Origin: Podocnemis expansa
Taxonomy: Eukaryota; Chordata; Testudines; Podocnemididae
Direction: 5' to 3'
NCBI GenBank assembly: GCA_007922195.1
Contig: ML681989.1
Span: 50,405,893-50,469,892, forward strand
Length of the DNA: 64,000 nt
Positions 21,190-33,767 of this stretch are shown here, one piece after another. The notes beneath the pieces are model-generated. The model made no database searches. It was not told where the DNA came from and saw only the letters and a program-made list of their open reading frames with translations. The stretch's first letter is position 1. Each line of letters begins with the position of its first letter. A program made the translations under genes and the position numbers.

Positions 21190-22851
21190 CCCCACTTCCC
21201 ACCAGAGCAGCAAATACAATTAGGAGGCCTGATTAAAGCCAGCCCCATACACTGTTCTCTGTCTATTCTTTGATCCTTCTCTCCTCTCTCAGCCTCAAGA
21301 GCTAAGCTAGGGTCTAGGTCACCTGAAGAGTTTCTGATGTCTGAGGACCCTGGTAACATGTGGTGGTGGTGGAGTGGAGGACTCCCAAGCAGGAGGTCTG
21401 TGACAGTGCTGTAAGGAGGGTGGAATGGGGAGCAGGCAGACAAAAGTGATGAGGGATCAGAATCAGTCACCCACATCCCAGTCATGCCTAGGGGCATTTG
21501 CATCACAGTCCCAGGTCAAAGCTCCTTTCAAACGCCAAGTGAGTTCAGGGTGTGAACCACCCATCTAACCCAGAGATGCTGCACAGGCTTGGGCCTGTTG
21601 TCACAGCCTTGACACTAGTAGAGTCACTCCTGCTTTACACCAGGCAGAAACAAGGTCAGAATTATCATTCTGGTTCTGGATTAATCCCTGCCTTGTATCT
21701 AAGGCCATCATTTACCTCTAGAAAGTGTTTTGGGGTCCCCCCCACGCCCTGGAAGGGGCATGTACATGCCAATACAAGGCCAAAGGCAGCAGAAGAGCAG
21801 TCTGCACAACTCAGGCTGCAAGTCAGGACTCCTGGCTTCTGTTCCTGGGCTGGGCAAGGAGTGAAGTCTAATGGGCTAGAACTTGGGAGGAGCCCCCTAT
21901 GGCTTCCCCAGACAAGGATGGCTGGAGCCAGGAGTTATGCCCCTCCACACAACTGCTTTGGCTCTGCAAGGGCTAGGAGGAGTCAGGATCTCCCCTCTCA
22001 TGTAGTTTTCCCAGCTGTGATGGGAGAGTTATGCCCCCTCTCTCAGCTGCTGCCAGAGCCAGGGCAGGAGACAGCCATCCAGCAGCACTCCCCCCTACAT
22101 GGTTTCCCCAACCAGCAGGTGACAGTGGCTGGACTTTTTGCCCTCATTGTGTCTATCTTCTGGTGGGGCCAGGTTGGATGGATGGTCAAGTTAGGTTAGG
22201 CACAGGCATCATCTCCTCCCTGCACTCAATGAGGACTTTTGGCCCTGCCTCAGCTCCTGACTCCCAGATGACTAATTGCTCCCTCCATGCCCAGCAAGGG
22301 TCACCCACCATTACTGCACACCTCACCCCACACCAGTTTGTAACTGGCTCACTGAGGGTGGGAAGGAACTTACTCACCTAGTTGGTTAACAAAGGTAGCT
22401 GTGTCTGGCTGATGGGTTGATAGCTTGTGCTATGGTAGAGTCCTGGGAGAAGGGACAGGTGTGGGAGGCAGGGGGGTTCCTTTCATTGCACCTGAGCAAC
22501 AGCAGCCCCAGGGCTGATTTGCATATCAGGGAGGCACTGTTGTTAAACGGCTTATTACACTGAGTAACCAGTGACGAAAAGCTGAGTGACCAACAGACCG
22601 GCTCCCTAGCCTTTTGCAACCTGCTCCATAATGTGAGAAAAAGAAAGAATTTATTTTTTTCTTTCTAATTTGGCTTCCCTTAAAGCCTCGTGCCTAAGCT
22701 ACTGCCTAGTTGGCATGTAGGGTCAGGCTGGCCCAAAGCAGCACAGGTACATTGCTGTAGCACAGATGCTTCCTTCAGTGATGGAAGGGTATTTTCCATT
22801 ACTGGAAATTCCACCTCAAAGAGACAGTAACAAAAGGCCTATAGAAGCATT
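21190..22851. other. 1.7 kb with no recognisable feature
   Basis: A plus-strand frame of 215 codons (21552-22199) is the longest frame in the stretch. It has no recognisable domain and its composition (P, S, R, G rich) is what random GC-rich DNA gives. I do not call it a gene. Confidence 0.4.
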
Positions 22852-22854
22852 TGA

Positions 22855-23501
22855 CCTAGATGTGTCTATACTAGGGGTTAGGTCAGTGTAGCTACAGTGA
22901 GAGGGATGGAGAAAACTGCACACCGTTGAGCAACATTGCCATGCCAACAATGTTCCCGCTAAACCACATATGCAGCTGAGCAACATAGGTTGCTCACTGC
23001 ACAGCAATTCCATCTCCCATCCCCACCGGCTTGATCCCCTCCTCGCACCCTAACTTGCCCCTCTCCCAGTCACCACCCCCAGCCAGCCCGATCCCTCCCC
23101 ACAACCGGCCTGACCCCATCTTCCCTCCAGCCCTCCACCCCCTTTGACAGCCAGCTGCCCTTGCCTTATCCCCAACTGCCCCCCTTACCTGGCCACCGGT
23201 GCAGCGTGGCCTGGCTACCAGCCGCTCCTTTGGCTGAAGAAGTTCTCACTGAGCACGCGCAGAGGCTCTGTGTGTGCTCAGTGAGACCTTACTCCAAGCA
23301 AGAGTTTTAAAAATTCCTGGTTCGGAGGAAACTCTCAGACGACTGGAAGACTGTCTTCCAGCCAGGTAGGGACTGTGGCTGCTGGCATGCGTGGCCAGCA
23401 GTGTTCCCTGCGCATGGCAGCAGGGGAGTCTGCATGCCCATGGTGCGACACAGCTTATAGGGAACGTTGCATGTCAATCTAAAACTTTTGTAGACCAGGC
23501 C
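22855..23501. mobile_element. MITE interrupted by a hAT element
   Basis: Left end CCTAGATGTGTCTATAC, then GGTTAGGTCAGTGTAGCTAC; right end TTTTGTAGACCAGGC. TGA is repeated on both sides (22852-22854 and 23502-23504), a possible 3 bp duplication. The element at 22948-23469 is inserted within it. Confidence 0.6.
22948..23469. mobile_element. hAT element (CAATGTTCCCKCTAA), copy 1
   Basis: Left end CAATGTTCCCGCTAA and right end TTATAGGGAACGTTG. CATGCCAA (22940-22947) and CATGTCAA (23470-23477) are an 8 bp duplication with one mismatch. The centre is C-rich and repetitive (CCCGATCCC, CCTGACCCC). Other copies are at 32177 and 62888. Confidence 0.85.
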
Positions 23502-23841
23502 TGAATTTTCAGCCCCTCAAACCCAAACCTCAATAACGTGAATTTCTCACAAGTGTAAAAGATCTGCTGGGCCATCGTGAGATGCACAAAACCTTCTAGT
23601 GCCTCTTGCCTTTAACAGTCATTTCTGCTACTGGTCTGAAGTGCTAATAACCACACTTAGCTCTCTCCTACATCACATTGTGTCTCTATGAAATAGGAAG
23701 TACTGTTATTGAAAGTCACTTTTGTCAGGCAGCAGCGCTACTCATATGTTTTGACTGTGCCCTGGTAGCTAAACATTTTTTGGCAGTGAAGACAAAACCA
23801 GTGTTTTTGCCTAAAGGATAACTCAGATACATTACTTCCAA

Positions 23842-24008
23842 AAGGGTGGCAGCATTAGTCTACTTCAGCAAAACAAGCAAGGAGTCTGGTGGCACTTTTA
23901 AAGACTAACAAATTTATTTATTGCATGAGCTTTTGTGGGAGAAAATCCTACTTTGTACAATAAATAAATTTGTTAGTCATTTAAGTGTCACTGGACTCCT
24001 TGTTCCTA
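23842..24008. mobile_element. Palindromic Penelope end
   Basis: AGGAGTCTGGTGGCAC, then AAGACTAACAAATTTATTTA and TTGCATGAGC appear on the left, and the inverted TAAATAAATTTGTTAGTC, then AGTGTCACTGGACTCCTTG, on the right. Two Penelope tips face each other with the loop near 23950. The outer tip GGTGGCAGCATTAGTCTAC is present on the left only. Confidence 0.75.
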
Positions 24009-24329
24009 TACATTAGCTATCCCACTGTAAAAATCTTAGTGGAGAAAAGACATTGTGGATTTTTTTGGTGTTTTACCTTGAGATAAATGTAATGTCAGCC
24101 CATGGGCTTGAATACAGTGCTGACAATCTGACCTAGCTACTTAAGGGTGGAGGAATGGAGAGGGAAGAGAGAGAAATTACAGGTGCCTTGTCTGCATTTG
24201 TCACAGGGTGGGATCTAACAGTTATCTCCCACTGTAAACAAAAAAACCACCTACTTTATTATGAAGATATAGCCTAGGGCTAGTGAGAAGTTTCAGCTGA
24301 TAGAGAAGGTGCCTGCTTATCTGCCAGGC

Positions 24330-24620
24330 TACATTAGCTGTTGGGATTGTTCTATGCTGCTTCTCCAGGAAGTGTAATGGCTTCCTATTCACTTCCCATT
24401 GCAATTCAAGGTGTTGAATGTGATCTGCAGAGCCCTATGGGGCAGATTTTCAGCCCTCTCAACAACCATTATCTCCCACCGAGAACAATGGCATCTTCCT
24501 GGGTACTGAGCACTTTGGAAAGCCTGCCTACTGATGTCGTGGCTTTTATCAGAGATGCCTCCCTCCCCAGAGGAGGGCAGAGCAGAGCTAACAGGCCCTA
24601 GATTTAAATCTCTGGGGACT
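24330..24620 (+). pseudogene. L2-like LINE ORF2 C-terminal relic
   Basis: The plus frame reads WLPIHFPLQFKVLNVICRAL at about 24378-24440, close to the HWLPV-RI-FKVL-L-YKAL block that lies after the reverse transcriptase in L2-clade LINEs. The rest is too decayed to align by eye. Frame is broken. This is an ancient relic with moderate to low certainty. Confidence 0.45.
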
Positions 24621-27390
24621 GATGGCAGGGCATTCTCAGCTGATGGGCCTCACCAAGAGTCAGTCTGATGATCTTGAGGGCACAATGCAAAGCTGTTTCT
24701 TTCTTCAAGCATTAGCTTGAAGGAATGGGTGAGCCGGTGGGGGAATGTTTGTTTTACAGGGAGGTGCCTTTTCCTTTTGACTCTTCGTAAAAAGAGCCCC
24801 ATTGTGCGTGTTTACTGAAAGTCTTACGTGCACCCTGAGACACATAGATAGGGCACATCTTACAAATTAGAAAAAAAATAAATAGACTGTCCCAGGCAGC
24901 TAGCAGAAGCAGTGTGCGCTGAGCCACTGAGGGGAGTGACAGGCCATTGTTTCAAAGCAAGGTCATTGTGCCTACCATAAATCTTAAACAGTTCGCATTT
25001 GCTTCATGCGTCTTGGTTAACTCTTTTTATGAGAGGCTCAGTAACAGCCAGAGACTGTTAAATGATTATTTATTTACACAGTCCTGTAATCGTACATGGC
25101 ACTTTACAGTAGGTTGAACAGGCCAAACAAAGAACTAAGGGCCTCATCTTGCATGATTTTACTCACGGGAGGCATCCTAACATCAGTGGAATTAGTAGTG
25201 TAAGGAATTCTGGTGCGAGGAAGACTTGTATGATCTCCATCTACAGACACAAGTGTGTATACTATGAAATGTCCAATGGGAGTATTCCTATGATTAATGG
25301 CTGCAGGATCAGTTTTAGCTGGGCTAGACAAGTGAGTATGGCTAGGAAATTAGGCCCTGCTGCTGGAATGTTTCCTAGGGCAGGGTTCTCAGAAGCTTAT
25401 TGATGGAAGAGGTGGGGGAGGAGAAAATTTACTCAAATTGATGCAATTAATGCAATTAGTGCTTTGCAGTTTTTCCAATCCATCTCTTTACCTTAGAGAC
25501 CTTCATTCATCTTAACAGCTATTTACATTCTTGATTACTTTTAATGAGCCAACAGAAAAGAATAGATAGAACATAGCAAGTAAGAGTGTGATGTGGCATG
25601 AAAATATTAGAAGAGGCTCAACCTAATGGACTGAACATGAAAACTAGGACTCAGGAACTTCTGAGCTCTCTTTACACCTCTTACTACTGACTTACTGGTA
25701 AGTCACTTCAATTCTCTTTGCCCCAGTTTATCCAGGATAAAATATGGATAGAAATACCAAGTGAATCTTGCTAAAACCCTGCTCCTACTCCACTGAAATC
25801 AGGGGACATTTTGCTTCCTTTTGTTAATGCTTGCAAAGTGTTTTTGAAAATGTAGCAGCTAAAGTTTAGAAAAAAACATTAACTGTACTTGGAGGTGAGA
25901 GAGGAAAAGCATCCTATGTAGCCAAAATAAAAAAGAAACAATTGCCGCCACCTCTTCAACAACTGGAAAAGTAATTCCTCATGTTTATAAAATAGAACAA
26001 TTTTAGTCTAGGAATGCTTTCTTCTAATACAAGTGTTTTTAATATCTAAACAATTTGTTTCTGAAAGTGCACCAGAAGTCAGAAAAGACCTTAATATGTC
26101 AGAGCTGGGTCTGCAGTAGGGGATGTCTTTCCTGAATGGTTTGACACTGTGTATCAGTTTTTGCTGGCTAACTAGAAGGATTAATGACCACTTTCCAATT
26201 CCATCTTCAACTACTAACCACCTTCTGTCATGCTCGACTTCCTTCTCTGCCAAGATCAGGGGACTAGAGACATCTAATGGAAGCTTCATGCATAGCAGGA
26301 TATTTGTTTCCAGCGCTGCACAATGTTCTTTATGAAACATTAGTTCCAATATTTAACTCTCCAAAGTGCCTGAGACCCGTGAAATGGCTCTTGTCCGGCT
26401 TTAGATATCTCTACATATGGTATCAGGGGAAAACGCTATGGAGAAAACAGACCAAGTGTCTTACAGACATGCACAAATTAATTAATTCGAGTTTCTGCAT
26501 GTTGCAATGCTCTTTTTCAGTTCTTTTCTACCCTTGCTCGAAGGGCATGTCAGGGGTTCTAGGCAAGAAAGACATGTTAATCAGTTGCTTCTACAGTATA
26601 ACCTTCCTTTAAATGATACATCCAGATCGGATAAAGACCACTGTGAAAGTAGATCTGTGGTGCTGCATGTAACAGAAGGGGAAATAAAAGAAAAAATGGA
26701 GATTAAAGGAAAACAGAACTGGTCAAAAGGGCAAATTCCTTTTATTCTGCTTTTCAACTATGTAATATCTTTGAATGAAATGGGCAGAGTAAATGAAAGC
26801 TACTAGTACAAAGCATGTGATCATTGAAAATATACAGGTTTTTATCAGCCTTTGTCAAGTAGGGAGATAGGTGCTGTTCCCAAAGGCCATGTTGAGCCAG
26901 CTGCATACAATATGTAATTAAAAATATTATTCCTTCAAAAAGAGGCTCTATAATTATTCATTTTACTAATTTGACCTTGGTAATCCCTCAGGAATTGCAC
27001 ACTTGATGACCCATTTAGAATGGAGATCCAGCATGGGATTTAGAACAGAGCCTTTGCTTAGGAAAGCTAGTGATTTACATACTGGCATGATATATAAAAT
27101 CCAGAAGCCAATTTTTTGGTACAAAAAATTCCAGGACCTGCTGGACAGCCATAGGTCAAAGAAGGAGGCAGAATTCTGAACCACCTATGACACCCAGCTT
27201 TATGTAAAGGAATTCTTTTTACAGAATTAAATCCTAACAAGGTCTGAACATATGAAATTTGCATTGAATTCTTTGGGTGTTGTATGCGCTCAACTCTTTC
27301 AAGAGTTGGTACATTGTCAGGAAGCAGGGTGTAGAGGGTAGAATCCATACTGGTAGAATCCATTCTTAGTTTTGACTATAGTGAGCAAAT
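24621..27390. other. 2.8 kb mostly unannotated, with one MIR relic
   Basis: Apart from the MIR-type piece at 25685-25790 I recognise nothing. Frames of 84-113 codons at 26008-26612 show no domain. Local composition is AT-rich. Confidence 0.4.
25685..25790 (-). mobile_element. MIR-type SINE fragment
   Basis: GGTAAGTCACTTCAATTCTC, then TTTGCCCCAGTTTATCC and AAAATATGGATAGAAATACC, is the reverse-orientation MIR core order (AAGTCACTT, CTCAGTTT, AAAATGGGGATAATAATACC). Diverged and partial. Confidence 0.6.
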
Positions 27391-27394
27391 CATA

Positions 27395-27490
27395 TCAACC
27401 CCTTGTCTCAAAATACTCATCAGTAAAACAGGAACAATACCAACCGCCCAGGAGCATTGTGAGACTTAACTAAGTAACTGTAGAATGTGC
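27395..27490 (-). mobile_element. MIR-type SINE fragment
   Basis: ATCAGTAAAACAGGAACAAT, then ACCGCCCAGGAGCATTGTGAG and ACTTAACTAAGTAACTGTAG, follows the reverse-orientation MIR core (CATCTGTAAAATGGG, GTTGTTGTGAGGATTAAAT). Partial. Confidence 0.55.
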
Positions 27491-27639
27491 TGAGATCCTT
27501 GGATGAAGGACTTTATAGCTGTGTACATTAATACTAGAATTTCACGAAGTATTTTTTTATGGAGTGTTTTCCCCATAATCTATGTTTTTGAACTCCAAAC
27601 ATGGTCAGCTGAAGGCCCAGGAACTCAGCTTGTGCAAGT

Positions 27640-27835
27640 TGTTTTAAACCACATCTACAATATCAGCAAAATTTATGTTGCCCAGGAACGTGTGTGTGGA
27701 GGGGGAAACACATCCCAGGGCAACATAAATTTCACCGGCATAAGGCCTTGTGTGTACAGTGCTATGTTGGTTGGAGAGCTTTTCTCGCCACATAGCTACC
27801 GCTGACTATTATTATGTCGACAAGAGAGCTCTCCT
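27640..27835. mobile_element. Partial MITE, same family as 7050-7246
   Basis: CCACATCTACAATATCAGC, then TTTATGTTGCCCAGG and its inverted partner CCAGGGCAACATAAA, then GTGTACAGTGCTATGTTGG and TATTATGTCGACAAGAGAGC. The order equals that at 7050-7246. Both outer ends are missing or unclear. Confidence 0.55.
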
Positions 27836-27859
27836 ATGTGCACATGAAAAAGGCTACCC

Positions 27860-27990
27860 ATCACCCAAAACAGGTAAGCGACTTGCTCAAGACTGCACCA
27901 CAAATAATTGACAGCAATGGGATTAAGTTTGAGGACTTGCTGACTCCTAGTCCAGTGTCTGATCCACTAGGCCTGGTTACTTTTCAAAAC
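27860..27990 (+). mobile_element. MIR-type SINE fragment
   Basis: GGTAAGCGACTTGCTCAAG, then ACTCCTAGTCCAGTGTCTG and ATCCACTAGGCC, is the plus-orientation MIR tail. It lies just downstream of the MITE fragment at 27640. Confidence 0.65.
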
Positions 27991-27999
27991 CAAAGCAGC

Positions 28000-29500
28000 A
28001 AGAGCTTAGTCTATCCAAGGCACACTTGGTTTTGACTAGGTCACTTTATAATGTTTTAGTTTCATTTAAAACTGCAACACACCTCAAATTGTCGCATCTG
28101 TAGGTAGTTTAGTGCCTTGTTCAAACTCAGTGGAGTCTTCCTATCCACTTCAGTGAGCTCTGGGTTGTACTCATATTGTGCACTTGAGAATCACACACAC
28201 CACCAGGTGCACTAGTCCTAAAATACATACAGCTGTAAAACATATTAATCATGTCTATGTTTACTTGAGAAGTGGATATCTTTGTTTTCAACTCTGTGTT
28301 ATTAAAAATGCATTTACTACAGTTCTCCAAAAAGATATTGTGAGCATCCTTTTGTGTGTCGGTTAACCATGCAAAAACAAATATATGCTTTGGCTTGTTG
28401 CGGTACATGTGCCTGCTGCACTCTTACTAGTGACTAGGAAAGCATCCAGGGCAAAGTCATTGCTTTAAGAACACCACTGAAATATATGGAGTTATATCAG
28501 GGATGAATCTGGGCTCCCATGAGCCAAACCATCCTGGGAGTTGTGTTCATTTAATTCCTATTAACTTTCTGTGGAGCACCTGCAATTGATGGGACAGTCA
28601 GGGCCCTACTTAATATGCTGGGTACTGAGACTTTCAGTTTAAAATGATCTGTCGAACACTATTGAGACTTTAGCTTTCAGTGTGTTACAGTCCTTGATTA
28701 TCTTCCTGATGGCCTGAAATTAGACAGGTGTCTAAGAAGCAGGTTTCTAATGATGGCACAGTATTTTAGTACATGTATGGCTGATTACTGAATATGCAGT
28801 ACAAAATAGACCTAAATGGCCGTAAAAATTTGCTTAAAAGGAAGAATAAGGCAATTCTATGCAAAAATAGAGATAATAAATGGATTCAACAACACCTGTT
28901 AGGGTAGCCATATGAGTAGCCAAGGGATGAAAAAAGGCAGTGGCGTTTTCCTGTTCTGAAGCCCTTTTGATGCTAAGAATTTTTAGGATTAACACCCCCC
29001 CCCCACACACACACTTTTTCAAAACAGGCAGCACCAGTGTCTATCCTGCACCTGGACACAGGACAAAGATGTCATAGCTTTCAGGACACTGCACATTTGT
29101 CAGCATCCAGACTCAAGTAAAACAAAGGGCTGGATTCATTAACAGTGTAACCCATGAACATGTTCCAATCCTGCCCCTCCCCTGATTCCCTGTTCAAACA
29201 AAAACTGAATTGTGATTGGATTTTGCAGCCTGTGAGATCACTGACCAGCTCACTAACATTTGGGAATTTTTGATGGACCCTACATGAATGAGACTTCACA
29301 AGAATGTGAACTTGCATATTTGGCCAGTTTTTTTGAGATACAAAACCACAGCAAAAGGGCAAAGGATCCCAATGTACATTGTGTAGTGAATTCAAGTCAG
29401 ACCTGACAGTTCACAAACGGGGCTGGAGCTTTAAAAATCCCTCCCATCCTGACATGTGGCCTGCTCAGGAATTTAAATGTCAGTGCTTTTCGAGGGGTAC
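28000..29500. other. 1.5 kb with no recognisable feature
   Basis: No repeat end, exon or RNA gene recognised. A C-run followed by ACACAC occurs at about 28998. Confidence 0.4.
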
Positions 29501-29501
29501 A

Positions 29502-29858
29502 TTCTATGTCCCTGCAGGAGCTCTTAAGTCTTAAGGAGGCTTAAGTTGACTTAAGCAAAGCCCTGGCCACATCTGGGGTTCATTAAATTGACTTAAGAGC
29601 TTCCTTAAGTCAACTTAATAATTCCTGCCCATAAAGTCAACTTTGAGGATTCAGTCGACTTAATAAAATTGATTTAACACAATGTGGCCATTAAAGTCAA
29701 CTTTATAAAGTCAACTTAGTGCAGTGGGGCCATTAAAGTCAGCTTAAGCCAGGGCTTAAGTCTACTTCATAAACTCGACAATGCAATGTGGACTCACTTA
29801 GTCAACTTAATACGGTCTACTTAAAGTTGACTTAGCTTTTGTAGTGTAGACATAGCCC
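29502..29858. mobile_element. Foldback MITE with TTAAGTYRACTTAA arms
   Basis: The body is built of many copies of AAGTCAACTT/AAGTCGACTT and TTAAGTTGACTTAA, in both orientations. The right end is GTAGTGTAGACATAGCC. The left end CTATGTCCCTGCAGG is diverged. CAT flanks both ends as a possible duplication. It shares termini and inner palindromes with the element at 7248. Confidence 0.65.
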
Positions 29859-29859
29859 A

Positions 29860-32176
29860 TGTCTCCTCCCTGCCAGAGCCCCAGAGGAGCTCTGAATGCA
29901 CCTTTCTCACTGATTACTGGGGGGGGGGCCCAGAGCCCCTGCTTGCCCACTCGTGGGCATGTGCCAGCATCCTGGAGAAAAGGAGTGTCATTTTCACAGC
30001 AACTCAGTATTATTCAATGGAAGTCACACTGCAAATCAGGTGGAATTTTAGGGTTCTAACCCTATATAACATGCATTCAGTACGTTGACACTCACTTTAT
30101 TCAGCATCCAGGGCTTGATCCACCAGAGCACTTGCTTAATTTAGAGCAGTTGGACTATTTACATGCTTAAAATTAAGCACAGGTTTAAGTGCCTTGCTGA
30201 ATCAAGATCCAAATACTTCAGAATCTAGTATAATGAAACTGATAATCCCATAGTGATCATCTGGATGGAAACACAAATGGCCATGACACATACAGACCTA
30301 ATTTTAGACAATCAAAAAACCTATAGATTTATGGGCCATTTGAGGTAATGAAAAAGTTACACATATCAACATGTAGGTATTTACATTTTATATGTATACA
30401 TGTATATGGCATTGGGAGCAGAAAATCGATGTAATTAAAACTGGATATGCATGATGACAAGTTCAGTCTTTCATATTAGTCAGATAGTGTTATTTGTGTG
30501 ACTGTTACTGTTGCTAGAAAGACAGGAGTCCCTTTAGTCGTCATTAGCATATTTCCTTATGTACATTTTTTCCAAAGACTAGTTTCTTTTAGGCCAAAAC
30601 ATTATCACTTTAATACCCAATAAAGCCTTAGGCAGAAGACTATTTTATCTAATATGTTCTTTCACATCTCTAAGTGCTAATGATGCAAGATCTATGACTT
30701 CTGAGATCTACCTGCCAGGATAAAGTGGTTGAAAAAGAGTACAAGAAGCTAGCATGGCACCAAGACCATCTGAAATAAGCTGCCTGCTTCTTGAGCCAGA
30801 CTAATATTGGGGAAGACATTCTGGCAAATTAGAAACTGAGTTTCAGTTTGCCATGTTCCTGCACAGCACTTTCTATCTTTGCTCTGACTGAGTGGCCTTT
30901 TGGTCATTCAAATATTGGCAGAAGGTAATGCTTGAAATAGGAAGAGGAAAAATGAGTTTGTGATTATCTACTTTTTTTTTTTTCCCCCAGGAGTGGGAGT
31001 AGTGCACTCTAAACCACAGCCTTTAAATTAAATCAGAGAGAGGAGCAGCAACAGCCTCTTCACATGTGAGCAATGTCACAACCTCCTCTTTCTTTCCAAG
31101 ATGATTTCCTTTTCCCTCCACATTAGTACCCTTACAGCCTGGTCTGTTACACTTGGAAAATATATTGCATTATTTTCCACAGAAGACTGCAGAGGTCTGC
31201 ATGTGTGTGTGTAACTTCCATTGATGTGAATGGGAGTTCCATGTGTTGTCCTCCTCAGATGTTCACAGGACACATGCTGACTTTCCATCCATTACAGATT
31301 CAAATATAATTTGGGGAAAATAGAAACAAAACCAAAAATAAGCAAACTTGAAGGTGATAATCCCAATGGAAACTGAAGACCTATTTGCAGAACTTGGAGC
31401 TAAGTCTTGGGTCTGTGAGTTGTGCTCAATGAGGGGTCCCCCCCCCCACGAAGAATTGGGAGTGTGGAGGCAAAGGGAAAGGGAGCTTTAGGTTTTCCTT
31501 ACAGCCCTCTAGTTTTGAGGCTGAATAATGCCAGTCCAGCCTGGCATACATTAGAGCCTGGACTTTAGAGCAGCCACAGTCAATTGCATCTGGCTGCAAG
31601 GGGCATTCCCTCTGCCCAGGATAGCCAGAGCAGAGAGGTATTTTGACAATGCCCTTCTGGATCAGGAGCTGTGGAGGCGCCAGCTTCTATACCATTCAGT
31701 GACACCCTTTATTTCTGGTAACTGGCTAAGGGCGTTTTTTATGGCCCATTTATTTTTGCACAGAGATAGTGGTATAGCAGGGCAGTAGTGGAACAGATAA
31801 TCTGATTGATTATAAAGATGCTGAATGGGTAGAAGAGTTGTGCAATCAATCAAAAGAAAACATATGAAAAAGACATGAGAGAGAGCCAGCCTTCTGAATG
31901 GCTCTAGTGCTCGGTTTCCTTCTTTACTGTCTGTCAAGTGCCAATTCCAGTACTGAATTGGGAGCAAAAGGTGGAAAATTCACTCTAGTTTTGGGATCGG
32001 TGCTAAACAGAGCCAACCTTGATCCTGAAATCCTAATGCAAGTAAAAGTTCATTGAATTGCATGGAAATTTTGCCTGAGTAACAACTGAATGATCAAGAT
32101 AGCAGAAGTCAGGGTACCTGTTTACAGAACCTGGCCTGTATCAGTTTATTCCTTAGCAGGTGTCTATGTCTGGGAG
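29860..32176. other. 2.3 kb with only short palindromic relics
   Basis: A dispersed palindromic relic of the type seen at 18381 lies at about 30110-30220 (ACATGCTTAAAATTAAGCAC) and another at about 31215-31240 (CCATTGATGTGAATGGGAG). A T-run occurs at 30970. No exon or gene is recognised. Confidence 0.4.
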
Positions 32177-32363
32177 CAATGTTCCCTCTAATTACTCATA
32201 GACTATGTGCGCAGACAATTTCTTTGTGTGCACAAAAACATTTCTTTTGTGAGCACCAGTATTAGCCCAATTGAATTTTTTTGTGCGCACTTTATTTTGT
32301 TGTGTGCACAGGTTTCATGACCTGTGTGTGCACGCACATGCACACAGCTTAGAGGGAACAGTG
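32177..32363. mobile_element. hAT MITE (CAATGTTCCCTCTAA), copy 2
   Basis: Left end CAATGTTCCCTCTAA and right end AGCTTAGAGGGAACAGTG. TCTGGGAG is duplicated exactly (32169-32176 and 32364-32371). The body has repeated TGTGTGCAC words. 187 bp, non-coding. Confidence 0.9.
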
Positions 32364-33767
32364 TCTGGGAGAAGAGGAAGGAAGGTAACTCAGACAGGAC
32401 AAGCTACTGCAAGCGATTAGATATGGCTGAACTTCTTATAATAACCCTTTCTATGCTGTGTGGAGAGTCTGATCCTGTAGCACGCTGAACAACAGAAGTA
32501 GAAATCATGCTGTACCCTTTGTGTTTAGTTTTGATAGTGTGACACCCCACTGTAGTTAGCATTTCTCATACCACTTTAACTCAAGGACATATTAACCTGT
32601 GTGTTCTTACTAAAATGAAAATAGCTGATGTCCTATGTTCAGTTAGAATGCAAGTGGTGCTTTTACCTCTCCAGGTCACCTTGTCAAAAGAAAGGCTTCA
32701 CAGGAAGCCTGGCCAGATCTATCCTTTCACAGTGGGGCAATCAGGTGAGGCAAAGCCTCAGGCATAGCTCTAGACTGAGCTAATGCTAAACCCCTGCCCC
32801 TGTCTGAACTTCACCAGGCTAGAAGAAGGGGTGACCCCTCTTTTAATATTTCTTTTGCTAAGGGTATCTTTTATCCTTTAATCCACCTAAAAAGAGTTTG
32901 AACAAGCAAGAGAATAGCATATTACAAAAGACACTATTTCACGTTTCTTTTCATTAGAATTACAGACATTGACAGGTTTGTGATCAGATCAACCCAAATG
33001 CTATTACCTATACTGCTCTGCACCCATAGTGTGACAATGCTAATATTATCTTTGTGCTCATGCAAATACAAAACCCATGCAGATTAGTTGCCCCCCCCCT
33101 TAGAAGCTGTTAGGCACAGCTTCTAAGCCTGCCTTACACAAGTATTCGACAACTGACTTGTGCCTTTGAAGTCATAACATGTTACCTGAAGCTATCACTT
33201 AATTATATCCCACACATGAATGTATAACATTACACAATATTTTCATATAATTATTTCATAACAAGTGGGGTTAGCGAAGTGTGCACTGTATATTGATCAT
33301 TTTTGGTTTCAGAATCTATTTCTTAGTTTATTGTCTTAGCTTTTTAAAGGCAAAAGATGTGATATCTGCAATGAGTAAGTTTCACAGACACCTGGAAGGT
33401 TTTGTTCAGAGCTGGGGGGGGCACCCGTGAGCAAGGAAAAACATGATATTTTTATCTAAAAAGGTGGACTTTTTGGAATGAATGCTTGAGAACAGGAAGG
33501 AATAATGAAGATCGTTTTACAACCTCAGCGTTGTTTGTTACCAAGAACCCATTATAAATACTTTTATATGTAGTTGCAATTAAACTGCTACTGCATGCTG
33601 AATTTCACTCCTATATCATGTTGGGATGAAGTTTCACAATGAAATAACACAGCGTGAGAGCTGTCAATACAAATTGCTAGACACACTGGTGGGACTGTCT
33701 GTTCTTCTTCAGAGAATTCAAGACTAAACTCAGAGATGCAATATGGACCACACTATCATAGAAGCCA
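32364..33767. other. 1.4 kb with no recognisable feature
   Basis: Unique-looking AT-rich sequence. The line TTTAAAGGC and the C-run at 33090 are not enough for a call. Confidence 0.4.

Noticed and set aside
21552..22199. 215-codon plus frame, longest outside known elements
   Set aside because: Low-complexity-like composition, no domain or splice context; judged chance.
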